This document shows positions 27,136-36,450 of a stretch of DNA of 64,000 nt, piece by piece. Source of the stretch: Gemmatimonadetes bacterium 2013_60CM_65_52 (GTDB lineage Bacteria; Gemmatimonadota; Gemmatimonadetes; Gemmatimonadales; Gemmatimonadaceae); the NCBI GenBank assembly GCA_002215645.1, contig NGFI01000006.1, positions 62,001-126,000 of the forward strand. The letters run 5' to 3'. Below the pieces are notes generated by a model. The model worked only from the letters and a program-made list of their open reading frames with translations. It did not search any database and was not told where the DNA came from. How positions within the stretch are numbered: position 1 is the first letter of the stretch; every line of letters starts with the position of its first letter. A program made the position numbers and the translations under genes.

Positions 27136-28077
27136 TCAGGCGCACCGTGTGGGGGCGCTCGTCCACCGCAGCCGCCAGTGCCCCGAACCCGTTCGCTCGA
27201 CGAGCGAGTATGACACGCCGACTTCACTATCGCGGGCGACGATGAGCATCGGCCGGCCGTGGATACGGACGGCACCGAAGACCTCGGGCGTCGTGATTTT
27301 CTCCTCGAGCGCGTGCACGCGCTCCGCGTACGCGAGCTTGTACGACCCCGCGTTCACTCCGCTATCACGCTCCGCGATGAGCAATGTTTGTTCTTCACGG
27401 GGATTCGCCTCCTGATTCACCCGACGGATGAGGTGCGCGACGAGCGCCGCAACACCGGGAGCAGGCTCGAACCTTCGGATGTCGTGAGCGGAGAATCTCA
27501 GGCCTTGAAACTCCGGTGCGGTCGGCGCTGTGACGGACGAGGCAAGCCGTGCGACCTCGGCGACGAGTGCCATGCTATCGCGCGCGCTGAGGCTCTCCAC
27601 GGAATCGAGCGGTAGCGTGGTGACGAGCGCGCTGATGAATCCCACCGACCATGCGCGGGAAGGCGACGAACCCTTGAGATCGCGCAGCGTCCACACCGCG
27701 CATTCCGAGTCGAAGGAGGGCAGTGGCTCGTCCAGTGTGGCGGTGAGGCGGAGCCCTCCACGCCCCAGCAGCGTCACGTTGTCGAGAGCGCCCACAAAGG
27801 GTTGCAGGACATCGCCCGCGCTGTCCGGCCCTCCAGGCGACAACACCACCGCCTGATCGACGCCGTCTCCGCGAACCAGCAGAGCGGGTCCTGCATCCTT
27901 GACCCAGTTCTCCTCGAGTCCCGAAGACGTGCCGGACGATGCCGCGGCGCTCACGGCGGCGCTTGCCGAGTCTCGACGACTCGCCGGCGTTGTTCTCTCA
28001 CATGCCAGTGTCACTTGCGAGACTGCCGCGAGAAGTAGCCAAAACGTTCCACGGGCACAGGAGCGGCGGTGCGACAT
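27136..28077 (-). CDS. Probable secreted protein or lipoprotein, function unknown
   Basis: About 313 residues from ATG 28077. A hydrophobic N-terminal signal (WLLLAAVSQVTLAC) ends at Cys26; the lipobox is not ideal (Thr at -3), so lipidation is uncertain. An alanine/serine-rich stretch follows, then a mixed alpha/beta body without a recognised motif. A single cysteine pair region (ECAVWTL) lies mid-protein. It converges on the permease gene, ending 2 nt away, and is divergent from the UMF1-type transporter. Confidence 0.7.
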   Translation of the reverse strand: MSHRRSCARGTFWLLLAAVSQVTLACERTTPASRRDSASAAVSAAASSGTSSGLEENWVKDAGPALLVRGDGVDQAVVLSPGGPDSAGDVLQPFVGALDNVTLLGRGGLRLTATLDEPLPSFDSECAVWTLRDLKGSSPSRAWSVGFISALVTTLPLDSVESLSARDSMALVAEVARLASSVTAPTAPEFQGLRFSAHDIRRFEPAPGVAALVAHLIRRVNQEANPREEQTLLIAERDSGVNAGSYKLAYAERVHALEEKITTPEVFGAVRIHGRPMLIVARDSEVGVSYSLVERTGSGHWRLRWTSAPTRCA

Positions 28078-28125
28078 GCGTCGTAATTTGGGGCGTTGAA
28101 ACGGTCCGTCAATCAAGGAGCGAGC

Positions 28126-29598
28126 GTGATCGACCAGTCACAGCCGGTGCGGGGCGGCGCTGCGGACGCGCCCGTGGCGCGTCGGGCACCATGGATCGAG
28201 CGTGCAAGCTGGGCGCTGTACGATTTCGCAAACACGATTTTTTCCATGAACGTCGCCACCCTGTACTTCGCGGTGTGGCTGATTGCGGACATGGGAGCAT
28301 CCAACACCGTTTACGCAGTCGGCAACGGCGTGGCGTCACTGCTGGTGGTTCTGTCGGTCCCATTGCTGGGTGCAATCTCGGACGGCACGCGTCGCCGGAA
28401 ACCGTGGGTCGTCGGATTCACGCTGGTCTCGTGCGCCGCGTGTGCGGCAATCGGCGTGCTTGGTCAGACGACACTTCCCGTGCGCGGCGACGAGGTTCGT
28501 GCGCCAGACCTGGTGGCGCCGTGGCATCCCACGTTCTCGTCGTTCGGGTGGGTGCTCGTGGCCTTCGTCATGGCGAACTACGCGTATCAGGCTGCCCAGC
28601 CGTTCTACAACGCCATGATGTCGGAGCTCGTGCCACCCGAGGAACGGGGTCGGTTGTCCGGTATCGGCACGGCGGTGGGGTATGTCGGCACCATCGTTGG
28701 CCTCATCCTGGTGTTTCCGTTTTTCAGTGGCGCCGTGCCCGTGCTTGGCGCGCTGCCCGCCGGCTTCATGAACGCGCTTCGGGCGATCGTCCCCTACACG
28801 TCGCGCGGAGGTCGCGTGTCGACCTTCGTTCCCACTGCGTTGTTATTTCTGCTCTTCTCCCTGCCGCTCTTTCTGTTCTGCAAGGATCACGAGCCGCGTC
28901 ACGGCCGGGTTGGCTCGAAAGCATTCAATGCGTTCCGCGAAGTTGGGCGGACGCTGAAGGATACGCGACGTTACCCGGGCGTCCTGCGCTTCATCCTGGG
29001 ATCTTTCCTGTATCAGGACGCGATGGGCACCATCATTTCATTCATGGCGCTGTACGCAGTCAAAGCGATGGGTTTCGCAAAGGGTGCCGAGACGACGTTG
29101 TTTCTCGTGCTCACGGTGCCGGCAATTCTCGGAAGCTATGTCGCGGGCCGCGTGGTGGACCGAATCGGTGCCAAGCGTACGCTCGTCGCCACCATCGTGT
29201 TCTGGATCGTGTTGCTCGTTGCCATGATCGCCGCACCGAGCCGGGCTGCATTCTGGATCGTCGGTGGGTTCGTCGGTCTCATCTTCGGCGGAATCTCGAC
29301 AGCGGAGCGGCCGTTGCTTCTATCGTTGGTTCCCGAGAGCGAGGCGGCCCGATTCTTCAGTCTCATGCTGCTGTCGGCTCGCGCAGCCGCCGTTGCGGGA
29401 CCGCTCATCTGGGGAATTACCGTGGACTCGCTGGAGCCCGTACGCGGAACGGCACTCGCATATCGCGCCGCGGTTGCAACAGTGGCGGCCACGTTTGTCG
29501 TCTCGTACTTCCTCATCCGACATGTTCCTGATCGGCGCGTGTACCAGGAACCGAGGCTAGACGCTCAACTCGACGTCTCGATTCAACCCGTGACCTGA
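28126..29598 (+). CDS. Atg22/UMF1-type MFS transporter
   Basis: 490 residues from GTG 28126, chosen because AAGGAG stands 5 nt before it. About 12 membrane helices. Atg22/UMF1-like features are the N-terminal WALYDFANTIFSMNV, PLLGAISDGTRRRKPWV, NAMMSELVPPEERGRLSGIG, and the second-half GRVVDRIGAKRTLV. Members export amino acids in fungi; bacterial substrates are undefined. Overlaps the facing DUF4031-like gene by 16 nt at the 3' end. Confidence 0.9.
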   Translation: MIDQSQPVRGGAADAPVARRAPWIERASWALYDFANTIFSMNVATLYFAVWLIADMGASNTVYAVGNGVASLLVVLSVPLLGAISDGTRRRKPWVVGFTLVSCAACAAIGVLGQTTLPVRGDEVRAPDLVAPWHPTFSSFGWVLVAFVMANYAYQAAQPFYNAMMSELVPPEERGRLSGIGTAVGYVGTIVGLILVFPFFSGAVPVLGALPAGFMNALRAIVPYTSRGGRVSTFVPTALLFLLFSLPLFLFCKDHEPRHGRVGSKAFNAFREVGRTLKDTRRYPGVLRFILGSFLYQDAMGTIISFMALYAVKAMGFAKGAETTLFLVLTVPAILGSYVAGRVVDRIGAKRTLVATIVFWIVLLVAMIAAPSRAAFWIVGGFVGLIFGGISTAERPLLLSLVPESEAARFFSLMLLSARAAAVAGPLIWGITVDSLEPVRGTALAYRAAVATVAATFVVSYFLIRHVPDRRVYQEPRLDAQLDVSIQPVT

Positions 29599-29837
29599 GC
29601 GTCTGGCGGGGCGGGCGGCGGCAGGAACGGTCCACCGAGATCCCAGTGCCACGCGTCACGTCCAGCGCCGGTGCGGGGGTCCTTGAGACGCTTGTATTGG
29701 ATCCTGTCCGATGGGATTCCGGCACGCCGGCCATACTCGAGGAGCTTGCTCTTGTCCGTCGAAACGAGATGAGCCATCGGCCGCCCCTTCCACACATGGC
29801 GGTGCAGCCAGAGCCCCCCATCCATCGCGTGGATCAT
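29583..29837 (-). CDS. Small DUF4031-like protein
   Basis: 84 residues from ATG 29837 (an earlier in-frame start would overlap the pilin gene). The sequence contains GLWLHRHVWKGRPMAHLVS, LLEYGRRAGIPSDRIQY and DAWHWDLGG, resembling DUF4031 proteins, whose function is unknown. It sits 50 nt downstream of the pilin-like gene on the same strand. Confidence 0.65.
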   Translation of the reverse strand: MIHAMDGGLWLHRHVWKGRPMAHLVSTDKSKLLEYGRRAGIPSDRIQYKRLKDPRTGAGRDAWHWDLGGPFLPPPAPPDAQVTG

Positions 29838-29887
29838 TCCATCGCGGCGATTTCTGAATTCACGATACGGCGGTGCTTCGGACTCCC

Positions 29888-30322
29888 CTAATTGCAAGCC
29901 GGCACGCCTTCCGTCGTAGTGGGAAACGGAACCGGCGAGACGGCTCCGCCGAAAATCACGCACTGCAGCGGATACGACAGCGGATGCGTGGCCGTCGCCA
30001 CCCATCCACCCGACGCTGGCAACGTGATGGTGAGCTGCACGCCGGGAGACGGGCGGAATTTCAGCGATGCGGTGTCCGTGGAGTACCTGGTCGAGTCATA
30101 AAAAATTGCCTCCTCCGCGACCATCAGGTTGCGAAGATCGCTGCGCAGTGCCGCCGCGTTCGCCTTGCCCTTGGTATTCTGAAACTTCGGAATGGCAATG
30201 GCGGCCAGAATGCCCACGATGACGACCACGATGAGCAGCTCGATCAGCGTAAACGCTGAGCGCCGGCCGTGGCGGCCGCCTGTTTGGCGCAATGCGGGAG
30301 GGAGCTGACGAGCGATCGGCAT
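29888..30322 (-). CDS. Type IV pilin-like protein (PilA/GspG-type)
   Basis: 144 residues from ATG 30322, preceded by GAGG (a GTG two codons earlier is also possible). It carries a classical prepilin N-terminus: basic leader GRHGRRSA, then FTLIELLIVVVIVGILAAIA with the Glu at +5. The residue before the cleavage point is Ala rather than Gly. The C-terminal part is beta-rich with two cysteines (LQCVIFGG and VPACN at the end) that could form the pilin D-loop disulphide. No other pilus gene is near, so its assembly machinery lies elsewhere. Confidence 0.88.
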   Translation of the reverse strand: MPIARQLPPALRQTGGRHGRRSAFTLIELLIVVVIVGILAAIAIPKFQNTKGKANAAALRSDLRNLMVAEEAIFYDSTRYSTDTASLKFRPSPGVQLTITLPASGGWVATATHPLSYPLQCVIFGGAVSPVPFPTTTEGVPACN

Positions 30323-30472
30323 GTTCACCTCGTCAAGGCAAGGGCGGTGCCCTGAAATGTTGACATACCTATCTTGTTGTTTATCAAGTGCTTACGCAAG
30401 TGGATCGCGACGCGGCTCACAAAAAGACGCCCTATCGATCTGCCCGAAACGGCGCAGTCTGCAATACCGGCC

Positions 30473-33439
30473 CTATAGCTTGGTCTCCAGCCAGTTTACG
30501 CCTGTCCCGATATCCACGAGAAGCGGAACGGACAGCGTTGCTGCGTGCTCCATTTCGTATTTGACCAGCTCGGTGACCTGTCCGAGCTCATCGGCAGGAG
30601 CCTCGAATACCAGCTCGTCGTGCACCTGGAGCAGCATCTTCGCCACGAGTCGCTCGTTCCTGAGCCGCTGATCGATGCGAATCATGGCGACCTTGATGAG
30701 GTCAGCCGCAGAGCCTTGAATCGGAGAGTTCGCCGCCGTTCGCTCGCCGAATGCCCTGATGTTGAAGTTCCGATCCCGAAGCTCGGGAATATAGCGCCGG
30801 CGCTTGAAGATCGTTTCGACGTATCCGTGCTCTCGCGCATAGACGACCATCGAGTCGAGGTACTCGCGAACGCGCTGAAAACGCTCAAAGTACCTGGAGA
30901 TGAAATCCTTCGCCTCTGCGTGCGAGATCTTGAGTTGACGCGATAGAGCGTGAGGTCCCTGTCCGTAGATCGTCGCGAAGTTGATCGTCTTCGCACGAGC
31001 ACGCATCTCGGCCGTCACGTGGTCGACGGGCACGTCGAAGATCAGCGATGCCGTCTGTCGGTGAATGTCTCCTCCCGCCTTGAACGCCTCCACGAACGCC
31101 GGATCGTTTGAAAGGTGCGCAAGCAGGCGCAGCTCGATCTGTGAATAGTCGGCTGCGATGAGCGTCCACCCCGTGCGTGGAACAAAACCTCTGCGAATGT
31201 CCCTTCCGAGCTCCCGGCGAATAGGAATGTTCTGGAGATTCGGGTCGCTGGATGACAAGCGCCCGGTGGCGGCAACGGTCTGATTGTAGGACGTGTGCAA
31301 CCGCCCCGTTCCTGGATTCACGAGCGCCGGCAGCGCGTCGATGTAGGTGCTCTCGAGCTTGCTCAGCTCACGATACTCCATGAGCAGGGCCGGCAGCACA
31401 TGTCCCGCCTCCGCGAGCTCCTGAAGCACCGTGGCGTCCGTCGACCGGCCGGTGGCGGTCTTCTTCGTCGACGGCAACTGAAGGCGGTCAAACAGTATTT
31501 CCCGCAGCTGTATGTTGGAGTTGATGTTGAACTCGCCGCCGGCCGCCGCGTAGATCTCGCGCTCCACACGGATGCGTTCGCGCTCAAAGCGCTCCTTCAA
31601 CGATCGGAACCAGGGACGATCGATCTCGATGCCTTCCCATTCGATGTCCGCAAGGACGCCGATGAGAGGAATTTCGACATCGTTGTAGAGGGGCAGCAGT
31701 TGTTGCACCTCGATCTGCGGACGGAATCGCTGCTCGAGCTGCCACACCACGTCGACGGCCTCGCAGGAAAAATCGCGGGCACACTCGACAGGTACGAGGT
31801 CGAAGGGAAGCTCCTGCCTCCCCTTGCCGCATAGATCCGCATAGCTGGCCAAATTCCGATCGAGGAACTCGATGGCCAGCAAATCCAACCCGTGCGACCG
31901 ACGCCCCGGGTCGAGCACATAGCTGCCGATCATCGTATCCGAGACGAGGCCGGCGACCGCAATGCCCGTTCGACGCAGTAGCAGCACGGAGTGTTTGGCG
32001 TCGTGCATCACCTTGGGGATTACCGGATCCTCAAGAAGAGAGCGCAAAACGCTCATCCGTTCGTCCTGCAACGAGGGGAGGTTGCGCACGAGCTTTGGCC
32101 CTGTCGCGAGCGCTCGTGCCGCTATGCTCGTTGGCTCCACCGCCTTCGGAGCGCGCTTGATCTTTGCCGCCGGAGGAGCCGTCCCGTCCATGCCATCGAG
32201 CAGCAGATCGCCCTGCGCCGGCTGAGCTGCTCGATGCGCCAATGGCAGATAAAAGGCTTCTCCCGCGCCGACGGCAATGGAGATCCCGACCAGCGCCGAA
32301 CGCAGTGGATCGAGCTGTAGTGGGCTATCCGGATCGCTGACGCTCTCGGTGCCGAGTGCGATGTACGGCGCAGCCTTGATCCGAGGGACGAGGGCATTCA
32401 ACTCGGCGACCGTCTCTATCGTCCGATAGACCGTGGACGGCCGCATCGTTTCGCTCGGGACCGCGGTGGCCGCGCTGCCATCGGCAGCGACGCTGTCCGC
32501 TGCGAGGGCATCACCGAGCGTTCGCGTGAGCGTATGAAATTCGAGCTCGACGAACAATTGCCGGAGACGCGTGGTGTCCCCGGCCCGTGTCTTCAAGTCC
32601 TCGAGCGCGAGCGTAAGCGGGAGATCGTCACGAATGGTGACGAGGTCCTTCGAGAGACGCGCAAGATCGGCGTGCTCGAGGAGCGCTTCGCGTGGACGCT
32701 TTTTGGTCAGCGTTGGTGCCGCCCGAAGAATGCTCTCCAGATCGCCGTACGCCGTGACGAGCTCGCGCGCCGTCTTGTCGCCGATTCCTCGCACGCCGGG
32801 AATGTTGTCGGAGCTGTCACCAACGAGTGCCAGGTAATCGGTGACGCGATTGGGCGGAACGCCGAGTCGTGCGTCACCGTTTTCCTCGGACACCCATTGC
32901 TCCTCGACGCCAGCGGGCCCGCCGCGTCCGGGGTTCAATAACCACACGCGTGGCCGGACGAGTTGCTGAAAGTCCTTGTCACCGGAAACGATGACGACGT
33001 TGACGCCTTGCGCGATGCCTTGCCGCGCGATCGTTCCAATGACGTCGTCCGCCTCGTAGCCACTCAAGGTGAGGACCGGGATCCGGAAGGCATCGAGCAG
33101 GTTTCCAATCCGCTCCATCCCGGTGTTGAAGTCGTTCTGCAGCTCTTCCGTCAATTTCTCGCGGGTGGCCTTGTACTGCGGATACCGCTCATGACGAAAG
33201 CTCAGGCCGGAATCGTGCACCCAGCCGAGATATTCCGGGCGGTGTGTCGTCAGCAGGCGTTGTACGAAATTCACCACGCCCCATGCCGCCGACGTGTTCT
33301 CGCCACGGGCCGTGGTGAGTGGGCGCGATATGAGTGCGAAGAACGCCCGGTAGATCAGTGCGTAGCCGTCCACAAGGAACAGGCGCGGTCCCGTCGGCAA
33401 CACGGCACCGGGAGCGGGCGAAAGCGTAGGATCAGTCAC
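30473..33439 (-). CDS. polA: DNA polymerase I
   Basis: About 988 residues from GTG 33439; a GTG at 33466 lies inside a terminator-like hairpin and is less likely. The 5' nuclease domain is intact (FLVDGYALIYRAFFAL, GYEADDVIGTIA, SGDKDFQQLV). The polymerase domain has motif A DYSQIELR, motif B RAKTINFATIYGQG and motif C LLQVHDELVF. The 3'-5' exonuclease region appears inactive: FDTET-type motif I reads LGTES, motif II has HDAKHSVLLL and motif III FSCEAVDVV, removing three of four DEDD acids. Works in Okazaki processing and repair. About 60 residues longer than E. coli Pol I, with an alanine/lysine-rich insert mid-protein. Confidence 0.95.
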   Translation of the reverse strand: MTDPTLSPAPGAVLPTGPRLFLVDGYALIYRAFFALISRPLTTARGENTSAAWGVVNFVQRLLTTHRPEYLGWVHDSGLSFRHERYPQYKATREKLTEELQNDFNTGMERIGNLLDAFRIPVLTLSGYEADDVIGTIARQGIAQGVNVVIVSGDKDFQQLVRPRVWLLNPGRGGPAGVEEQWVSEENGDARLGVPPNRVTDYLALVGDSSDNIPGVRGIGDKTARELVTAYGDLESILRAAPTLTKKRPREALLEHADLARLSKDLVTIRDDLPLTLALEDLKTRAGDTTRLRQLFVELEFHTLTRTLGDALAADSVAADGSAATAVPSETMRPSTVYRTIETVAELNALVPRIKAAPYIALGTESVSDPDSPLQLDPLRSALVGISIAVGAGEAFYLPLAHRAAQPAQGDLLLDGMDGTAPPAAKIKRAPKAVEPTSIAARALATGPKLVRNLPSLQDERMSVLRSLLEDPVIPKVMHDAKHSVLLLRRTGIAVAGLVSDTMIGSYVLDPGRRSHGLDLLAIEFLDRNLASYADLCGKGRQELPFDLVPVECARDFSCEAVDVVWQLEQRFRPQIEVQQLLPLYNDVEIPLIGVLADIEWEGIEIDRPWFRSLKERFERERIRVEREIYAAAGGEFNINSNIQLREILFDRLQLPSTKKTATGRSTDATVLQELAEAGHVLPALLMEYRELSKLESTYIDALPALVNPGTGRLHTSYNQTVAATGRLSSSDPNLQNIPIRRELGRDIRRGFVPRTGWTLIAADYSQIELRLLAHLSNDPAFVEAFKAGGDIHRQTASLIFDVPVDHVTAEMRARAKTINFATIYGQGPHALSRQLKISHAEAKDFISRYFERFQRVREYLDSMVVYAREHGYVETIFKRRRYIPELRDRNFNIRAFGERTAANSPIQGSAADLIKVAMIRIDQRLRNERLVAKMLLQVHDELVFEAPADELGQVTELVKYEMEHAATLSVPLLVDIGTGVNWLETKL

Positions 33440-33464
33440 GCCTGAACCATAGCCGGAAAACGGC

Positions 33465-33488
33465 ACCGCCTGCCACTGGGCAGGCGGT
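33465..33488 (-). terminator. Hairpin between cspA and polA
   Basis: A perfect 10-bp stem with a 4-nt loop, followed on the minus strand by GCCGTTTTCC. It sits 30 nt after the cspA stop and probably terminates the short cspA mRNA before polA. It covers the GTG at 33466, which argues for the later polA start. Confidence 0.6.
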
Positions 33489-33518
33489 TGCGCGCGACGG
33501 AGCGGTGACGCCGATCGT

Positions 33519-33722
33519 TCAGCTCACGCGCTGCACGTTGGCGGCGTGAAGGCCCTTCGCTCCAGTCTCAATCTCAAATTCCACTTCCTGTCCTTCTGCG
33601 AGCGTCTTGAATCCGTCCATGGCGATTGCCGAGAAGTGCACGAAGACGTCCTCACCGCTCTCCTGTTCAATGAAGCCATACCCCTTGGCATCGTTGAACC
33701 ATTTGACTTTCCCTCTGGCCAT
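33519..33722 (-). CDS. cspA: Cold-shock domain protein
   Basis: 67 residues, one complete cold-shock domain. RNP1-like KGYGFIEQ and RNP2-like DVFVHFSAI motifs are present after the standard [14 protein letters not shown] opening. Binds single-stranded nucleic acid and melts RNA structure. Its own sigma-70-type promoter and a ~55-nt structured leader lie upstream, and a hairpin terminator lies downstream, so it is monocistronic. Confidence 0.96.
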   Translation of the reverse strand: MARGKVKWFNDAKGYGFIEQESGEDVFVHFSAIAMDGFKTLAEGQEVEFEIETGAKGLHAANVQRVS

Positions 33723-33750
33723 TGCCGCTGTCTCCGGCTGAGTGAATCGA

Positions 33751-33773
33751 TGCAGGCTCTGCGTCCCTGCAGC
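33751..33773 (-). promoter_or_regulatory. Hairpin in the cspA leader
   Basis: TGCAGG and CCTGCA arms can pair around a 9-nt loop in the predicted 5' untranslated region. Cold-shock mRNAs often have structured leaders that refold with temperature; that role here is an inference. Confidence 0.35.
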
Positions 33774-33783
33774 GTGCGGCGCC

Positions 33784-33812
33784 TATATAGGAACGCACCG
33801 ATTCTTTGTCAA
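33784..33812 (-). promoter_or_regulatory. Sigma-70-type promoter of cspA
   Basis: On the minus strand, TTGACA (33812-33807) is followed by a 17-nt spacer and TATATA (33789-33784). This is a perfect -35 and a 5/6 -10 element at ideal spacing, giving a start near 33777 and a leader of about 55 nt. Confidence 0.8.
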
Positions 33813-33887
33813 GAAAACCCGGTTGCCACGTGTCTGCCGCTCGTGCAATGCTTGCTACCATACGCTGCGGGGCGTTACGTTCGCGAG

Positions 33888-34793
33888 GTGCCAAAAGAGA
33901 ATCTCGTGGGCCGGACACTGGCCGGCTACACGCTGCGCGCCGAAGTTGGGGAAGGCGGAACGTCGGCTGTGTTTCGTGCCGAGCATCCCACGCACGGTGT
34001 CGTCGCGGTGAAGGTCCTGCGCGAAAAGTTGCGTGGGGACAAGACGGCGGTCGCACGCTTCGTCCGCGAGGCAAGATACGGCGAGCGCGTGCAGCATCCC
34101 AATGTCGTGCGTACGCTCGAGGTGGGCGAAGCGACGCCCGGGATGCACTTTCTCGCCATCGAGTGGGCGACGGGCGAGCTTCTGGAGCGCTATGCGAAGC
34201 AGCATGGTCCGCTGCCGCCCGACGAGGTCACGACGATCGTCAATCAGATCGCGGCGGCCGTGCATGCGGCGCACGTCGCGGGCATCGTACATCGCGATCT
34301 CAAACCCGACAACGTCGTGTACGATCCGGGCAGCCGACTGGTGAAGCTGCTCGACTTCGGCATCGCGACTGACACCGACATCGCGCCGGAGCAGCGGCTC
34401 ACGCGAGCCGGGTTCTTCGTCGGGACGCTCATGTACGTGGCGCCCGAGGCGCTCTCGGGCGAGCTCGTGACGCCCGCAGCAGATCAGTACAGCCTCGCGA
34501 CAATCGCCTATCTGCTCCTCACCGGGGGGCTGCCATTCACAGCGAAGACGCCTCGCGAGATGTTCTCACAATTGCTCTCCCAACCGCCGATCCCGCTCAA
34601 CGCGGCGCGGCCGAACCTTCGGTATTCCGCCGCTGTCGAGCAGGTCGTGATGCGCGGCCTCAGTAAGGATCCACGCCAGCGCTTTGCCGACGCGCTGACG
34701 TTTGCTCAGGAGTTGAGCGAGGCATTCGCGGGATCCGACGAGCCGGCGCGCGGAGGGCTGCTCTCGCGCGTGAAGGACATCTTCAAGCGCTAG
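33888..34793 (+). CDS. Serine/threonine protein kinase (PknB-type, soluble)
   Basis: About 301 residues from GTG 33888; the exact start is uncertain. Complete eukaryotic-like kinase domain: glycine loop GEGGTSAVFRAEH, ATP lysine 42 in VAVKVL, HRDLKPDNV catalytic loop, LLDFGIATD, and an activation segment ending YVAPEAL. LTGGLPFTAKTP and the final ALSKDPRQRF-like subdomain XI (GLSKDPRQRF) are present. Unlike many PknB proteins it lacks a membrane helix and extracellular domain and stops at LLSRVKDIFKR. It converges on the histidine kinase gene, overlapping it by 11 nt. Confidence 0.92.
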   Translation: MPKENLVGRTLAGYTLRAEVGEGGTSAVFRAEHPTHGVVAVKVLREKLRGDKTAVARFVREARYGERVQHPNVVRTLEVGEATPGMHFLAIEWATGELLERYAKQHGPLPPDEVTTIVNQIAAAVHAAHVAGIVHRDLKPDNVVYDPGSRLVKLLDFGIATDTDIAPEQRLTRAGFFVGTLMYVAPEALSGELVTPAADQYSLATIAYLLLTGGLPFTAKTPREMFSQLLSQPPIPLNAARPNLRYSAAVEQVVMRGLSKDPRQRFADALTFAQELSEAFAGSDEPARGGLLSRVKDIFKR

Positions 34794-36450
34794 CGCTCAG
34801 AAGGGCGGGGTCCCGCGCGATGTCGGCGGCATTGACGGGAAGCCAGATCGTGAACGTCGAGCCTCGGCCCAGTTCACTTTCCACGCCGATCTCGCCACCG
34901 AGCAACCGTGCGAGCCGGCGGGAAATCGGCAAGCCAAGACCCGTTCCACGTCGCATCGACTCACCTCTCGGGCCGGCATTGACCTGCTCGAATTCGTCGA
35001 AGATTCGCTCGAGATCTCCCGCGGCGATTCCAATTCCGGTGTCGGCGACCTGAAGTGCGATCCAGGTTCCGGGCTTTGGCGGCTGTGGTGTCTGCTCGAG
35101 AGTGGGCGTGCCAAGCAGACGTGGATCGTCGCTTCTCAGCCGCGCACGCACGCTGATCGTGCCCGTATCCGTGTACTTGACGGCGTTGCCGATGAGATTG
35201 ATGAGCACCTGCCGGAGATGCGAAGGGTCCGTCCGGACTCGCGGCAGCGACGCGCCCACCGAAATTGAGAATGCCAGATTCTTCTCGCTTACGAGGGACT
35301 CCAGCTCGCTGGCCACATTGAGAACGAACGGCCGAAGCACGATCGTCTCAGCATGCACCTCGAGTCTCCCTGCGGCGATCTTCGCGATATCGAGGACCTG
35401 ATCGACCAGATGGCGAAGATGTGTGGCCGACGCGGCAATGCGATCCACGGGCGGCACTTGCCGCGGGGAGAGGTCGCCGTAGAAACCTTCGCGCAGCAAT
35501 TCAACAAAGCCGACGATGGCGTTCAGTGGTGTGCGAAGCTCGTGCGATATGTTCGCGAGAAACTCGCTCTTGGCCTGATTGGCCCGCTTCACGTCGCTGT
35601 AGAGTCGTTCGAGCTCACTGGAGCGGCCAGCGGCGTGCAGCGCGCGTTTCTGTTCGCGAAGCAGGCCGATTGCCAGAAGCACTGTTCCCAACACGCCGAG
35701 GCTCCACAACGCCCAGCGCAGGCTTCTGGAAGTGAGCGCATGCGCACTGGCGAGTGTCCAGGTACCGCCCGTTGGCAGCCGGATGGTGCGCGCCGTCAGC
35801 GTCGTCGCTTGCTCCTGCCCCCTTGGCGCAATCGCCGGACGCATGGCGATCAGGGTATCCTCGGCCGACTCGACGCTGAGGGCGATCCGTGTACTCGACG
35901 TCAGGCGACCAAGCGCCCTGCTCAGCCCTCTGTTGTCGAGCAGGACGGTGACCTGCCGTTGCTCATCGATCGGCCGTTGGATCAGAATTCCGGCGGGCCG
36001 ATTGCGCAATTTCACGATTCGAACCGCCGCCGTCCGGGCCGGGACCGTGGTCAAATCGTGCTCCGGGTCATTCCGCGCGACGAGCCCGCGCATGTACACA
36101 ACGGAATCCCCGGTAGACGATCGGACCCAGATTGCTTCGATTTCCCGAAGCGAGGCGGCAAGCGAGTCAAGAGAGGCGAGTCGCTGAGCGCGAAGCGCAA
36201 CGGCAAAGCCGCCCACGACACGATACGCGTCGGCAATGTACGATTCCGTCAGGAGTGCGGACGCCTGTGCATCGAGCTTGGCCTCACTGCGATCTGCTCG
36301 CAGCAGCGCCCGGTCCAGCAAGAGAAGCCCGGCGAGGAGAATCAGGAAAACGGCGCCGACGAAGCGCGACAACAATCCCAGCCCGGCTCGCTCGTGCACG
36401 TCACCGGTTGGCACGGCACCTGGCACCGAATCCTTGGCAGGCATACCCAT
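34783..36450 (-). CDS. Membrane sensor histidine kinase
   Basis: Up to 555 residues from ATG 36450; starts at 36444 (ATG) and 36399 (GTG) are also possible. Two membrane helices at about 27-46 and 246-264 enclose a ~200-residue sensor domain without a recognised fold. The cytoplasmic part has the H-box with phospho-acceptor His303 in FLANISHELRTPLNAIVGF, N-box LINLIGNAVKYTD, G1 DTGIGI and G2 GTGLGL. No receiver domain and no adjacent response regulator, so the partner is unknown. Its start codon overlaps that of divergent pyrE. Confidence 0.92.
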   Translation of the reverse strand: MGMPAKDSVPGAVPTGDVHERAGLGLLSRFVGAVFLILLAGLLLLDRALLRADRSEAKLDAQASALLTESYIADAYRVVGGFAVALRAQRLASLDSLAASLREIEAIWVRSSTGDSVVYMRGLVARNDPEHDLTTVPARTAAVRIVKLRNRPAGILIQRPIDEQRQVTVLLDNRGLSRALGRLTSSTRIALSVESAEDTLIAMRPAIAPRGQEQATTLTARTIRLPTGGTWTLASAHALTSRSLRWALWSLGVLGTVLLAIGLLREQKRALHAAGRSSELERLYSDVKRANQAKSEFLANISHELRTPLNAIVGFVELLREGFYGDLSPRQVPPVDRIAASATHLRHLVDQVLDIAKIAAGRLEVHAETIVLRPFVLNVASELESLVSEKNLAFSISVGASLPRVRTDPSHLRQVLINLIGNAVKYTDTGTISVRARLRSDDPRLLGTPTLEQTPQPPKPGTWIALQVADTGIGIAAGDLERIFDEFEQVNAGPRGESMRRGTGLGLPISRRLARLLGGEIGVESELGRGSTFTIWLPVNAADIARDPALLSASA

